Part shown: positions 8,778 through 17,265 of the stretch, one piece after another
How positions within the stretch are numbered: the first letter of the stretch is position 1
Layout: every line of letters starts with the position of its first letter
Origin: FEN-987 sp964598845
Lineage (GTDB): Archaea > Thermoproteota > Bathyarchaeia > 40CM-2-53-6
DNA length: 64,000 bases
Reading direction: 5' to 3'
Assembly: GCA_964598845.1 (NCBI GenBank)
Contig: CAZRDM010000010.1
Coordinates: 20,789 to 84,788, forward strand
Notes under the pieces: generated by a model
What the model was told of the DNA's origin: nothing
The model's database searches: none
The model's input: the letters and a program-made list of their open reading frames with translations, nothing else
Made by a program: the position numbers and the translations under genes

Positions 8778-9680
8778 TCAGAGATTTCTGGTCTGGAATT
8801 TCGCGTTGGGCATAAGGAGTTCGTTCATGCTTCCTATTCTATATCCGAAGAGATCGAAAGTAACGTACGTGAAGCCCAACTGACGCAGTGATTTCGCTAG
8901 GCTGTTAAGTAACTCCTCGTTGAAGAACAGTCTACGTTCGTCTCTCCCGACCTCGATCCTCGCCAAGTTTCCGTGATCTCTAACCCTGAGTTCTCTTACG
9001 CCCGTTATGTTTCGAATCAAGTTCTCAGCGTTTTCGATTCTCCTAAGCCTTTCAGGCGTTATCGTCTCACCATATTGGACTCTCGATGACAAACAAGGCA
9101 TTGATGGTTTGTTGAAGTTTGGCAAGCCAAGTAGTCTGGCTAGCTCTCTAACCTCAGCTTTGCTGAATCCGGCCTCGGCCAGCGGCCTTCTAACGCCTTC
9201 CTCGTTGAGAGCGGCTATGCCAGGGCGATGTCCTCTCAGATCCTCAGCGTTAGTTCCGTCAACGATGACAGATATTTTGAGTTGTGTAGCCAAGAGCTTC
9301 AATTTCTCACTCAACTCCTTCTTGCAGAAGTAGCATCGGTTCGCTGGATTCGCGACGTAGTTGGGATCTTCCACCTCCTGAGTTCGAATGGTGATATGTC
9401 TGAGGCCAAGCTGCCCAGCAAGTCGCCTCGTTTCTTCCAATTCAGAAGAGGGCAGGCTCGGAGATTCCGCAGTAACTGCAATTGCTCCATTCCCAAGCGC
9501 GACCTTCGCAAGATAGGCAACAAGCGTACTATCCACGCCACCGGAGAACGCGACGATCACTCCTCCGAAAGCATGGAGCTCACTCAACACTTGGCTGGCT
9601 TTGCTGCGAATATGAGGCGAGAGAATACGCAATTCTTCGCCCTTGATGGTCACTAACTGTCCGGTTTCTGCTGCTAACAT
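8778..9680 (-). CDS. larE: LarE, pyridinium-3,5-bisthiocarboxylic acid mononucleotide synthase (sulfur insertion)
   Basis: LarE adenylates the LarB product and donates sulfur from its own cysteine to make the nickel-pincer nucleotide cofactor. The 300-aa protein has the PP-loop FSGGVDST (45-52), the family motif NRCYFCK (C116, C119) and SMPCLSSR with C196 at the position of the sacrificial cysteine. It is divergent from larB (56 bases between starts), the usual partner. Neither larC nor larA is in the window. Start ATG 9680; a start closer to the PP-loop is possible. Confidence 0.92.
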   Translation of the reverse strand: MLAAETGQLVTIKGEELRILSPHIRSKASQVLSELHAFGGVIVAFSGGVDSTLVAYLAKVALGNGAIAVTAESPSLPSSELEETRRLAGQLGLRHITIRTQEVEDPNYVANPANRCYFCKKELSEKLKLLATQLKISVIVDGTNAEDLRGHRPGIAALNEEGVRRPLAEAGFSKAEVRELARLLGLPNFNKPSMPCLSSRVQYGETITPERLRRIENAENLIRNITGVRELRVRDHGNLARIEVGRDERRLFFNEELLNSLAKSLRQLGFTYVTFDLFGYRIGSMNELLMPNAKFQTRNL

Positions 9681-9736
9681 TTTATGCTAGGTCAGACAGC
9701 TCATCGTACTTAGGAGTTGCGAAAAGGCGGGAGCAC

Positions 9737-10528
9737 TTGCGCGAAATCTTGCAGAAACTCGCACAAGGAAAAATTACAGTAGACGAAGCAGAGAAGGCGC
9801 TCAGGCTCTACGCAATAGAGAAAGTGGGACAATTCGCTAGACTAGACGTGACACGTGAACTCCGCCGTGGAGTACCAGAGATTGTGCTTGGTGAAGGAAA
9901 GTCGGACGAGGACATTGTTGGAATCTGCAAGCGTATGCTAGATACGAGTGGCCGAGTAATCGTTACTCGATTGAACGATACGCAGATCACTCGCCTGAAG
10001 AAAACTTTCACACCAAACTATGAGCTAACAGAGTTGCCGCATGCGAAATCATTAGTCATGAGGAAGACCGACTATAAGCGAGTGGAAACAGGCGGCCGCG
10101 TTGGAATAGTAACTGCTGGGACTGTGGACTTACCGATCGCCGAAGAGGCTGCGATGATCGCACAGGAGATGGGTTGCAAGACCTTCCTTGAGGCTGACGC
10201 AGGTGTCGCCGGAATTCATCGTTTAGTCGAACCGTTGAATCGAATGATAGAGAACGATGTAGACAGCTTGATCGTTGTTGCTGGAAGGGAGGGCGCGCTA
10301 CCGACGGTTGTCGCGGGCCTGGTCGATCTTCCTCTCATCGCTGTACCAACATCCTCAGGTTACGGTTACGGAGGCAGAGGTGAGGGGGCGCTAATGGCGA
10401 TGCTTCAGGCTTGCTCGTTGGGGATAGCTGTCGTTAACATAGATTCCGGTATCGCTGCAGGCGTGGTAGCTGGGCAGATTGCGAACCGCGTGGCGAAAGC
10501 GCGAACAGCGCGACCAACGACTCATTAG
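9737..10528 (+). CDS. larB: LarB, P2CMN synthase (nickel-pincer cofactor biosynthesis)
   Basis: LarB carboxylates and hydrolyses nicotinic acid adenine dinucleotide to pyridinium-3,5-dicarboxylate mononucleotide, the first step of the nickel-pincer cofactor. The 263-aa protein begins with REILQKLAQGKITVDEAEKA, typical of LarB. It then has the PurE-like core with the family signatures GIVTAGTVDLPIAEEA and VPTSSGYGYGGRGEGALMA. TTG start with GGCGGGAG just upstream. Its partner larE is divergent. The next gene downstream (convergent) is malate dehydrogenase, not lactate racemase, so the enzyme served by the cofactor is not identified here. Confidence 0.93.
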   Translation: MREILQKLAQGKITVDEAEKALRLYAIEKVGQFARLDVTRELRRGVPEIVLGEGKSDEDIVGICKRMLDTSGRVIVTRLNDTQITRLKKTFTPNYELTELPHAKSLVMRKTDYKRVETGGRVGIVTAGTVDLPIAEEAAMIAQEMGCKTFLEADAGVAGIHRLVEPLNRMIENDVDSLIVVAGREGALPTVVAGLVDLPLIAVPTSSGYGYGGRGEGALMAMLQACSLGIAVVNIDSGIAAGVVAGQIANRVAKARTARPTTH

Positions 10529-10593
10529 TCCGAATGATATTCAATTTGGTTCGGGCAGAAACAGAACCATACCTCTAAGGCGTCAACGGAATA

Positions 10594-11532
10594 TCATGTG
10601 CTCTTGATGGTCTTGAGTTGCCCTATCGCCGTTCTTACGACATCCACAGATTTGAGAAAGGCCGTCTTTTCCTCTTCGTTCAATTTGAGTTCTATCACCC
10701 GCTCTACGCCCCGGGCACCGAGAACTGCAGGAACATCCACGTAGATGCCCTTCATGCCATATTCACCGTTTAGGTGCGCCGTCATGCAGAGAACCATCTT
10801 CTTGTCTCTGATGATGCTTTCCACCATACGAGTTATTCCGTGAGCAGGGGCGTAAACTGTTGCTCCCTTTAGCGTAATGACTTCAGCGGCGATTTTCCTT
10901 GTTTGCTCGACCGTCTGTGTCACCTCAACCGGTGAGAGTAGCTCTGTTACTGGAACGCCACTTACAGTCGAGAACCTCGGGAGCGGCACCATCGAATCGC
11001 CATGCTCACCTATAACGACCGCTTGGACAGAACTAGTTGACACCCCCAGAGCCCTTGCAATGAAATGTTTGAAACGCATAGTGTCCAACATTCCGCTTTG
11101 GCCAAAAACTCGTGAGGGCTCGAAACCAGTCACCCTCCAAGCCAGGTAGGTCATCACATCCACTGGATTTGTGACCATCAACACCAAAGACTTCGGAGTA
11201 TATTCCACGATGTGTTCACAGATACCACGAATGATCTCTTCATTCTTATCCTGCAAATCCAGCCTCGTCATGCCAGGTTTTCTGCCCAAACCACCCAGGA
11301 CGACAACCAAGTCGGATCCGGCGATGTCTTTGTAATCGTTTGAACCAATGATGTCGACATCGGCACCTTGCTCCGCGGTCATTTGTCGGAGATCAAGGGC
11401 CTCGCCCTGCGGAAGACCTTTGATGATATCAATGAGTCTGAGATCACCCAACTCTCGAGATGCGACCTGAAGGGCAACGGCACTTCCCAATTTTCCGGTT
11501 CCGATAATCGAGATCAGCTTGCGCGCCGACAA
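10594..11532 (-). CDS. mdh: Malate dehydrogenase, LDH-like type
   Basis: NAD-dependent oxidation of malate to oxaloacetate in the TCA cycle. The 312-aa protein has a Rossmann fold (GTGKLG, 11-16) with an acidic residue after strand 2 (LIDI, D35), which favours NAD. The substrate loop reads GRKPGMTR: Arg84 is at the specificity position that is Gln in lactate dehydrogenases and Arg in malate dehydrogenases. R90, R153, D150 and H177 (GEHGDS) complete the active site. TTG start with no ribosome site, so the message may be leaderless. Convergent with larB. Confidence 0.9.
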   Translation of the reverse strand: MSARKLISIIGTGKLGSAVALQVASRELGDLRLIDIIKGLPQGEALDLRQMTAEQGADVDIIGSNDYKDIAGSDLVVVLGGLGRKPGMTRLDLQDKNEEIIRGICEHIVEYTPKSLVLMVTNPVDVMTYLAWRVTGFEPSRVFGQSGMLDTMRFKHFIARALGVSTSSVQAVVIGEHGDSMVPLPRFSTVSGVPVTELLSPVEVTQTVEQTRKIAAEVITLKGATVYAPAHGITRMVESIIRDKKMVLCMTAHLNGEYGMKGIYVDVPAVLGARGVERVIELKLNEEEKTAFLKSVDVVRTAIGQLKTIKST

Positions 11533-11767
11533 CTATTACACTAGTTGTACTATCCGAAGCCCTTGCATAAGGTCCCATCGCTTCTCGTAGGATTGGAGAC
11601 GCGAGATCGTACGCTATCGTGTCGCGATTCGGCGTTTGATGTTTACTAATAAATTTTCGCCTCATTCGTCAGGAATTCTTGCGAGTTTCTCGATTCTTTA
11701 GAAAAGCCTTTTATGGCTTCAGCATGCGCTAACACCCATTCGTTTCAGACAGGGGAGGGAATGTTCA

Positions 11768-11914
11768 TTGGTTGAAATGTTCTGCGTGAAATGCAAGGAG
11801 AAGAAGACGGTGCCAGACGATCAGACTACCTTGGAGAAAACTGCCAAAGGGCGCAACATGCTGCGTGGAACTTGCCCGACTTGCGGCACTAAGATGACGA
11901 AGTTCACAAAGTAG
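11768..11914 (+). CDS. Small zinc-ribbon protein (DUF5679-like)
   Basis: A 48-aa protein starting LVEMFCVKCKEKK and ending RGTCPTCGTKMTKFTK, with two CxxC knuckles 27 residues apart. This matches the small archaeal zinc-ribbon family DUF5679, of unknown function. The TTG start is fixed by GGAGG at 11754-11758, nine bases upstream; the nearer ATG at 11761 is out of frame. A TATA-like CCTTTTATGG (11707-11716) lies about 50 bases upstream. It is a stand-alone gene. Confidence 0.8.
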   Translation: MVEMFCVKCKEKKTVPDDQTTLEKTAKGRNMLRGTCPTCGTKMTKFTK

Positions 11915-12124
11915 TAATTCCTCCCCGTGTAGATCCGCTGTCTTCCGTGTAGATCCTCAACGGATACACCATTCTACATGTTTCCATGCTCAAATCTTCT
12001 CACCGGGAAACCGTTTTTCGGTCTCACAAATACGATGATGACTCGCGGAAATCACAGAGTGCATTTTTCAATAACCTTCAGAGTCTACTGTCTGTCAACC
12101 AGTTGGTAATTTGGGGCTATCTGA

Positions 12125-12970
12125 TTGGAGATCAGTTCGTCACACCTGAACTTTCGAATATCCTTAGTTGAAATTGAGGAACTGAAGCCCCATGAGGAAG
12201 TTGTCGATTCGATCGTGAAGTCGCTCGCAAGCGATATGCAGTGTGAAGGAAAGGTTCGAGATCCAATTATTGTCGATCAAGTTGAATATGTGATCTTGGA
12301 CGGAATGCATCGCTTCAGCGCCTTGAGATCGCTTAATTGCCGCTTCGTGCCTTGCTGTCTTCTTGATTATGATAGCAGCTTGGTCAAAGTCGGCTCTTGG
12401 TTTAGACTTTTCCAAGTGGAGCACGCGGAACCTGTGGCTGAGGAATTGCTTGTGGAGGCTGATCTGAAGTATTCGAAGCAGCATGTAGACCTTGAAAGCA
12501 TGGCTTACCAAGCAGACACCGTCATTTTGGTTGAAGGTGATCTCGCCTTTTCTATGGATCAGCCTCTTGATCCGCTGGAACACGCAAGGACGGCGGTTCG
12601 ACTAGAGAAGGCGATGGTCAAGAGAGGCTACAAGGTGAACTATCTATCTGAGATGGATGCGATAGGGAATCTGAGATCAAGGACAGTGAGTCTCGCCATT
12701 TCGCTTCCTGTATTCAGTAAGCGGCAAATCAGAGAATTCGGGTTGAGTGGTCGCCTTCTGCCGCACAAGGTTACCCGCCATGTGATACCCTCACGCCCAC
12801 TTGGCATTGATGTCCCAACAGCGCTTCTACATGACCCAGCCATCTCCGGGGTTGAAGCTGAGAGGAAGCTGGGCGACTTGCTCGCGGCGAGGCATGTGGA
12901 AAGAAAACCGCGAGGATCCACGGTTGGTGGAAGGCGTTATGAGGAAGAACTCCTCGTGTTCTCTTCGTGA
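12125..12970 (+). CDS. SerK-like free L-serine kinase (ParB/Srx fold)
   Basis: SerK of Thermococcus phosphorylates free serine for cysteine synthesis using a ParB-type nucleotide fold. The 281-aa protein shows the same landmarks: SLVEIEELKPHEEVV near the N-terminus (the region of the catalytic Glu), ILDGMHRFSAL (the DGxHR motif of ParB/Srx proteins) and a C-terminal HKVTRHVIPSRPLGIDVP that closely resembles the SerK tail. It is about 40 residues longer than the Thermococcus enzyme. TTG start at 12125 is uncertain. It is followed by eL38. Not a chromosome-partitioning ParB: no HTH domain follows the fold. Confidence 0.65.
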   Translation: MEISSSHLNFRISLVEIEELKPHEEVVDSIVKSLASDMQCEGKVRDPIIVDQVEYVILDGMHRFSALRSLNCRFVPCCLLDYDSSLVKVGSWFRLFQVEHAEPVAEELLVEADLKYSKQHVDLESMAYQADTVILVEGDLAFSMDQPLDPLEHARTAVRLEKAMVKRGYKVNYLSEMDAIGNLRSRTVSLAISLPVFSKRQIREFGLSGRLLPHKVTRHVIPSRPLGIDVPTALLHDPAISGVEAERKLGDLLAARHVERKPRGSTVGGRRYEEELLVFSS

Positions 12971-13026
12971 GTTTCAGCTTTATATTCCGCTCATTGTTCT
13001 CTATCGGCCGAAATGCGTGACGTACA

Positions 13027-13221
13027 ATGCCATCCGAACTCAAGGATGCTGAAGAATTTCTTCGAATCTCAGAGCGCGCAGGTGAATGCCGCGTTAAGAG
13101 GCTAAAGGACATGGTTAAGCTTAAGCTTCGCACATCGAAGCAGCTTTACACTCTCAGCGTCGATCCGGATAAGGCAGCAGAACTGCTGAAACAGATCAAA
13201 TGCGAAATCATCGAAGCATAG
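13027..13221 (+). CDS. rpl38e: Ribosomal protein eL38
   Basis: A 64-aa protein, MPSELKDAEEFLRISERAGE, continuing KLRTSKQLYTLSVDPDKAAELLKQ. The start (MP, then a hydrophobic helix followed by FL), the lysine/arginine-rich middle and the LYTL motif match eukaryotic/archaeal L38e in length and order. eL38 is part of the large subunit in eukaryotes and in some TACK archaea. ATG start with GTGA about eight bases upstream. It stands alone rather than in a ribosomal operon. Confidence 0.82.
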   Translation: MPSELKDAEEFLRISERAGECRVKRLKDMVKLKLRTSKQLYTLSVDPDKAAELLKQIKCEIIEA

Positions 13222-13232
13222 CCCTTTGATCT

Positions 13233-13987
13233 CTGAACGAGCGAGGATTCTCCCTGTCACCGGCAGAGATAGGCTTCGCCTCTCTTCTTTCAATTGGAGC
13301 CTTGGCGGTTCTCGCGTCCTTCTACTCCTCGTACCTTGGGTGGAGATTCGAACGTGAAGCATGATATGTCTTGGCAAAACCTAAGGCGGGATATCACCCG
13401 CGCGTTTGTGTAGTGATACCTTGCAAAGGCGAGGAGGCAGGCCTCGAAAGAAACATTGTTGCATTACTGAAACAAGACTGTGACAACTATCAGACGATAA
13501 TCGTGACAGATACAGACCAAGACCGTACATACAGGATCGCCCAATCAGTTCTCTCTCAGCATCCAAACGCAAGAGCACAAGTGGCAGTTTCGTCTACATA
13601 TCCGAACGCCAGTGGAAAAGTCGCAGCGATGCTAACCGTACTCGAACTGTCTTCCTTCCACAGCGTACGGTGGCGAGGTTTAGCGAGAGCAATCTGTTAC
13701 GACTCCTCAGCTGGGCAACGCGTCAAGTCGTTATTGTCCCATGGATCATGACATACTGCATAATTAAGTCGGCTCGAAGGAATGAAATCGAATGGCGAGG
13801 TCGAAAATACACGCTGACAGGAACAACCAAATGCTCACCGCGAAACCTTCCCGAAACTCCTCTTCATGATTGCTTGGCTAGCATACCACACAGTCTAGCA
13901 AGCTTGTTCAAGGGAAATCTCCTGTCCGCGGTCACTAGTACAAACTTCCTTCCAGAACGAAAGATCAATGCGATAATCTTCTCATGA
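13233..13987 (+). pseudogene. Decayed family 2 glycosyltransferase (frameshifts and internal deletions)
   Basis: Three pieces of one membrane glycosyltransferase lie in different frames. A hydrophobic N-terminal helix (SLLSIGALAVLASFYSSYLG, 13270-13335) ends at a TGA at 13362. From 13371 a second frame gives the GT2 nucleotide-binding core: HPRVCVVIPCKGEEAGLERN, TDTDQDRTYRIA and SGKVAAMLTVLE. A third frame from about 13670 carries LLRLLSWATRQVVIV and then EIEWRGRKYTL, motifs that in ceramide-glucosyltransferase-like enzymes lie near the C-terminus. The catalytic DxD and acceptor region (well over 100 residues) is missing. The 3' limit is uncertain because similarity fades near 13830. Confidence 0.65.
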
Positions 13988-14208
13988 ACTAGAACCGAGT
14001 ATTGCGCTTTCCCGAAGAACTCAGCTAAATCTTCAGCTTTCTGAATCGAAACGAGTTTCGCAATGAGATGCGGCGTCTTCTCGAGAGGTTCAATGGGTTC
14101 TACGCCCTCCCTCATCCCACCCTCTAAGATCCGACCGCTCCCGTCAACTAGGGCCGCGAATCGAACCCTCTTGTCAAATTTCATGACCCTGTTGTAAAGT
14201 CGCCCCAA
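13864..14208 (-). CDS. Roadblock/longin-like protein resembling the archaeal DUF6659 family
   Basis: A 114-aa protein with an FAALVDGSGRILEGGMREGV strand-turn-strand opening, then a helix (PHLIAKLVSIQKAEDLAEFF), then alternating strands YSVLVHEKIIALIF and KFVLVTADRRF. This layout and the GGMREG turn resemble small Nitrososphaeria proteins of the DUF6659 family. TTG start with AGAGAGGAAG just upstream. Function unknown; roadblock-type folds often regulate GTPases. It faces the remnant glycosyltransferase. Confidence 0.6.
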   Translation of the reverse strand: MGRLYNRVMKFDKRVRFAALVDGSGRILEGGMREGVEPIEPLEKTPHLIAKLVSIQKAEDLAEFFGKAQYSVLVHEKIIALIFRSGRKFVLVTADRRFPLNKLARLCGMLAKQS

Positions 14209-14273
14209 ACTTCCTCTCTGACTATTCTAACTGTTATACAGAAAGAGCTTACGATGATGCAGGAATGGCTTGG

Positions 14274-15788
14274 TTAGAACTCTGGTATCTCCTCAAGGAG
14301 CATCCCTTCAATCGTGACAGGTTTGAGTTTTGCAGTGAGCGAGAGCGCCTGTTCCAGTTTGGTTTGACGTTCGGCGTAAATGTCCAAAATAGATTCACCT
14401 CTCATGACCTTGTGTCCTCTCTTTCCGAACAGCACAAGTCCTGCACCCTTTTCGTTAGGGGCTCCAGCGGCTCTGGCAATTTGATTGATCGCTGCGTTCG
14501 ACACGTGAGTCACATAGCCGTCAGCCGGGGCTGTTATGCTCTGCTTGTGAGACCCTACGTGTACTTGCTCGGATTTGATATTTGGGTCTCCGCCTTGGGC
14601 TTCGACGATTTCCTGCATCTTCTTTAGAGAACGACCGCTTCGAAGTATCTCCTTTGCTAGATCCTGCCCAGCGCCTTTCATTGCCTTACCCGCCATTTCA
14701 AGAAGTAAACCAGCCAACGCAGTCGATTTCTCCACTAGACTCGTCGGTCCAGCACCTTCGAGTGTCTCAAGCGCCTCCTTTGCCTCAAGGCCAGGACCGA
14801 CTGCATGACCCACGGGCTGACCACCGTACGTCACGCCGCACCTGATTTTTATGCCCAACTTCGCCCCGAGTTCGAGGAACTTGTTTCCAAGACGCCTCGC
14901 TTCTTCCGATGTTAGGACCTTCGCCTCCTCTCCAGTGGGGATGTCCAAAACGAGGAAATCTGTCCCAACTGCTAATTTCTTCGCAAGGATGCTTGCCATC
15001 ATTTGAGGCTCTGGGTCCAGTTGTAGTTGATACTCGACGGTGATGAAAGCGTCATCGGCCGGAGCCAAGTTCAATCCGCCACCCCAGACAATCGCTCCAT
15101 TGACCTTCAAGGCGATTCTTCGCAACTCTTGGGCTGAGAACTCTACAGGAGCTAAAACACTCATCGTATCGGCGGTTCCGGAGCCGCTCGTGATTGCTCG
15201 GCTACTTGTTTTTGGTATTAACAAACCCGCGGATGCAACTATCGGAACGATGATCAGGCTAACCTTGTTCCCGGGAACGCCGCCGATCGAGTGTTTATCA
15301 TAAACTGGTTTGTCGAAATCGATCCTATTGCCGGTCTCAGCTATCGCTCTTGTTAGCCAGAGAAGTTCGTCCTCGCCCAATCCATGGTAATGCTCAGCCA
15401 TGAGAAAAGCTGCCATCTCAACTTGACTGAGATTCCCGTTAACTACATCCCTGACTATGGAGTAAACCTCATCGCGATCCAACTTCTTCCCATGCATCTT
15501 AGCATGAACATGCTTCACTGAGGCCGGAGGAGCAATGGCTTGAAGGGCAATCGATTGACCTTCCCCGATCTTCAACTCATCAGCAACAGCCGGCGGCAAG
15601 CCGACCTGGCTTGGTTGGACGATGGACTTGGTGATATCCACGAGAGCTACAGTCACTCTATCATTGCCACCTCGAATTCGAACCCTATCCCACTCAACGA
15701 CCCCCAATCGCTCAGCGTCCTTGCTGTTCAAGATTACGACTTTTGTGCCAGCTGAGAGATCAAGGACCCTTGCGTTAAGGTTATACAG
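14274..15788 (-). CDS. deoA: AMP phosphorylase, CTG start proposed
   Basis: AMP phosphorylase splits AMP to adenine and ribose-1,5-bisphosphate in the archaeal pentose-bisphosphate (type III RuBisCO-linked) nucleotide pathway. The protein has the glycosyltransferase-3/thymidine phosphorylase core with KHSIGGVPGNK and ITSGSGTADTMSVL, preceded by the archaeal N-terminal extension. The first conventional start (TTG 15731) lacks the conserved opening. Upstream in frame lies LNARVLDLSAGTKVVI, which matches that opening, and the only initiator behind a ribosome site (GGGTGA) is CTG at 15788-15786, just after a TAG at about 15809. From CTG the protein is 504 aa, the usual family length. No RuBisCO gene is in the window. 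Confidence 0.9.
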   Translation of the reverse strand: MYNLNARVLDLSAGTKVVILNSKDAERLGVVEWDRVRIRGGNDRVTVALVDITKSIVQPSQVGLPPAVADELKIGEGQSIALQAIAPPASVKHVHAKMHGKKLDRDEVYSIVRDVVNGNLSQVEMAAFLMAEHYHGLGEDELLWLTRAIAETGNRIDFDKPVYDKHSIGGVPGNKVSLIIVPIVASAGLLIPKTSSRAITSGSGTADTMSVLAPVEFSAQELRRIALKVNGAIVWGGGLNLAPADDAFITVEYQLQLDPEPQMMASILAKKLAVGTDFLVLDIPTGEEAKVLTSEEARRLGNKFLELGAKLGIKIRCGVTYGGQPVGHAVGPGLEAKEALETLEGAGPTSLVEKSTALAGLLLEMAGKAMKGAGQDLAKEILRSGRSLKKMQEIVEAQGGDPNIKSEQVHVGSHKQSITAPADGYVTHVSNAAINQIARAAGAPNEKGAGLVLFGKRGHKVMRGESILDIYAERQTKLEQALSLTAKLKPVTIEGMLLEEIPEF

Positions 15789-15849
15789 AACGGTTTCACC
15801 CGCCGGTGTTGGCTACAACGTGCATGGCTTTTAATCTGCGTTTTGCAAA

Positions 15850-17265
15850 TTGCGGCGGCATTGGGCGGTATCAGGCTTGCAGAATAGCGGCGGAGAATCG
15901 CATATCATTCTCGGCTACCTCCAAGACGCGCTCAAGAGAGTCAACCTCCCATACGCTGATGGTCTGTACGACTACCAGATCGACTTCTCCATCAGGAAGA
16001 ACAAAGATCGTGAGAACATAGGCGCAAGATCGATCGAGGGAAGCTCCCTGCGCGCTTTCACGGAGCGAGGATGGGTCTACTCAAATTCAAACAAGACAGA
16101 TCCGAGAACCATTCGTACGCTTGCGCGTAGAATCATAAGGCACGCATCGTCGTCCAAGGTGACGGACAGACTGCGTCTGCCGGAACCCATCAAGATCAAC
16201 AGGAAAGCACCGGTCAACAGAGACCCTCAAGTGGTTTCGACCGAGGAGAAACTTCAGAAGATTCGTGAAATCTTCAATCTCGCCAGGAGCATGGACCCAC
16301 GAATCGTAGATGTCCGCGTTATCTACTCTGAAGTATTGATGGAGAGGGGGGTGGTGACATCCCATGGAACGGAAGCGCTTCAGATTGTTCCTAGAACACG
16401 AATCATCCTGATGGTCATAGTCAAAGAGAATGGTGTGACCGAATACGACTCCACACTACTCGGGGGCAGAGTTGGTTTCGAGGTCGTCGAAAACCTAACG
16501 GAACAGATAGTTAGAGATACTGTTCAAAGCGCTCTAGAACAACTCAAGGCAATCCCCGCTCCTAAGGGACTCCAGAAGGTCATCCTAGATCCGGGAACGG
16601 TAGGCACCGTCTGCCATGAATCGTTTGGTCACGGTCTTGAAGCTGACCAAGTGCTTAGAGGAAGATCATACCTCAAGGATATGTTGGGGAGGAAGGTCGC
16701 CTCAGATCTCGTTACGATGTACGAAGATTCAACCGTTGAAGGTGCTCATGGGAGCTATTACTTTGATGACGATGGCACGGCTTCGAAGAAGAACATCCTC
16801 GTTGAGAATGGGAAGCTGGTCAGCTTTCTGCATGACATGGAAAGCGCGGCCGCCATGAACGCTGAGTTGACATCTAATTCTAGGACGCAAAGCGCTGCGC
16901 GTAGACGTTTCATTAGAATGAGCAATACTTACGCGAAACCTGGCGACTGGTCCCTCGAGGACATCATCAGGGACACGAAGCAGGGAGTGATGATGGTCCA
17001 TTGGCAATCTGGGATGGAAGACCCTCTTGGCGGAGGAATGCAGGTCGTTTCGAAGAAGGGCTACCTTGTTGAGAATGGTCATAAGACGAATCCACTGAAA
17101 TCGATCACCCTGACAGGACGTGTTCTAGAAGTTCTGGGTAACGTCGACGCAGTGAGCAAGGAGGGATTCTTAGTTGATTCTGGCAATTGCGGAAAAGGAG
17201 CGGAGGATTACGTCCCCGTCGGTGACGGGGGAACGTGGTGGAGGACGACGGCGGTGATCGCATGA
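15850..17265 (+). CDS. tldD: TldD-type metalloprotease subunit
   Basis: TldD and TldE (PmbA) form a heteromeric zinc protease that cleaves unfolded or modified peptides inside a closed chamber; TldD carries the metal. The catalytic signature is present as VCHESFGHGLEAD (HExxxH with a downstream Asp). C-terminal family motifs SGMEDPLGGGMQ and GFLVDSGNCGKG are intact. The start is uncertain: TTG 15850 gives 471 aa, but the family opening (LQDALKRVNLPYADG) begins about 25 residues later, so TTG 15880 is also possible. The stop TGA overlaps the tldE ATG (ATGA), indicating translational coupling. Confidence 0.9.
   Translation: MRRHWAVSGLQNSGGESHIILGYLQDALKRVNLPYADGLYDYQIDFSIRKNKDRENIGARSIEGSSLRAFTERGWVYSNSNKTDPRTIRTLARRIIRHASSSKVTDRLRLPEPIKINRKAPVNRDPQVVSTEEKLQKIREIFNLARSMDPRIVDVRVIYSEVLMERGVVTSHGTEALQIVPRTRIILMVIVKENGVTEYDSTLLGGRVGFEVVENLTEQIVRDTVQSALEQLKAIPAPKGLQKVILDPGTVGTVCHESFGHGLEADQVLRGRSYLKDMLGRKVASDLVTMYEDSTVEGAHGSYYFDDDGTASKKNILVENGKLVSFLHDMESAAAMNAELTSNSRTQSAARRRFIRMSNTYAKPGDWSLEDIIRDTKQGVMMVHWQSGMEDPLGGGMQVVSKKGYLVENGHKTNPLKSITLTGRVLEVLGNVDAVSKEGFLVDSGNCGKGAEDYVPVGDGGTWWRTTAVIA

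Noticed and set aside
10594..11532. L-lactate dehydrogenase or LarA-linked enzyme
   Set aside because: Arg84 at the substrate-specificity position indicates malate dehydrogenase, and the fold is not that of lactate racemase.
12125..12970. Chromosome-partitioning ParB and a nearby replication origin
   Set aside because: No HTH domain, no ParA, no origin repeats or Cdc6/Orc gene; the tail matches SerK instead.
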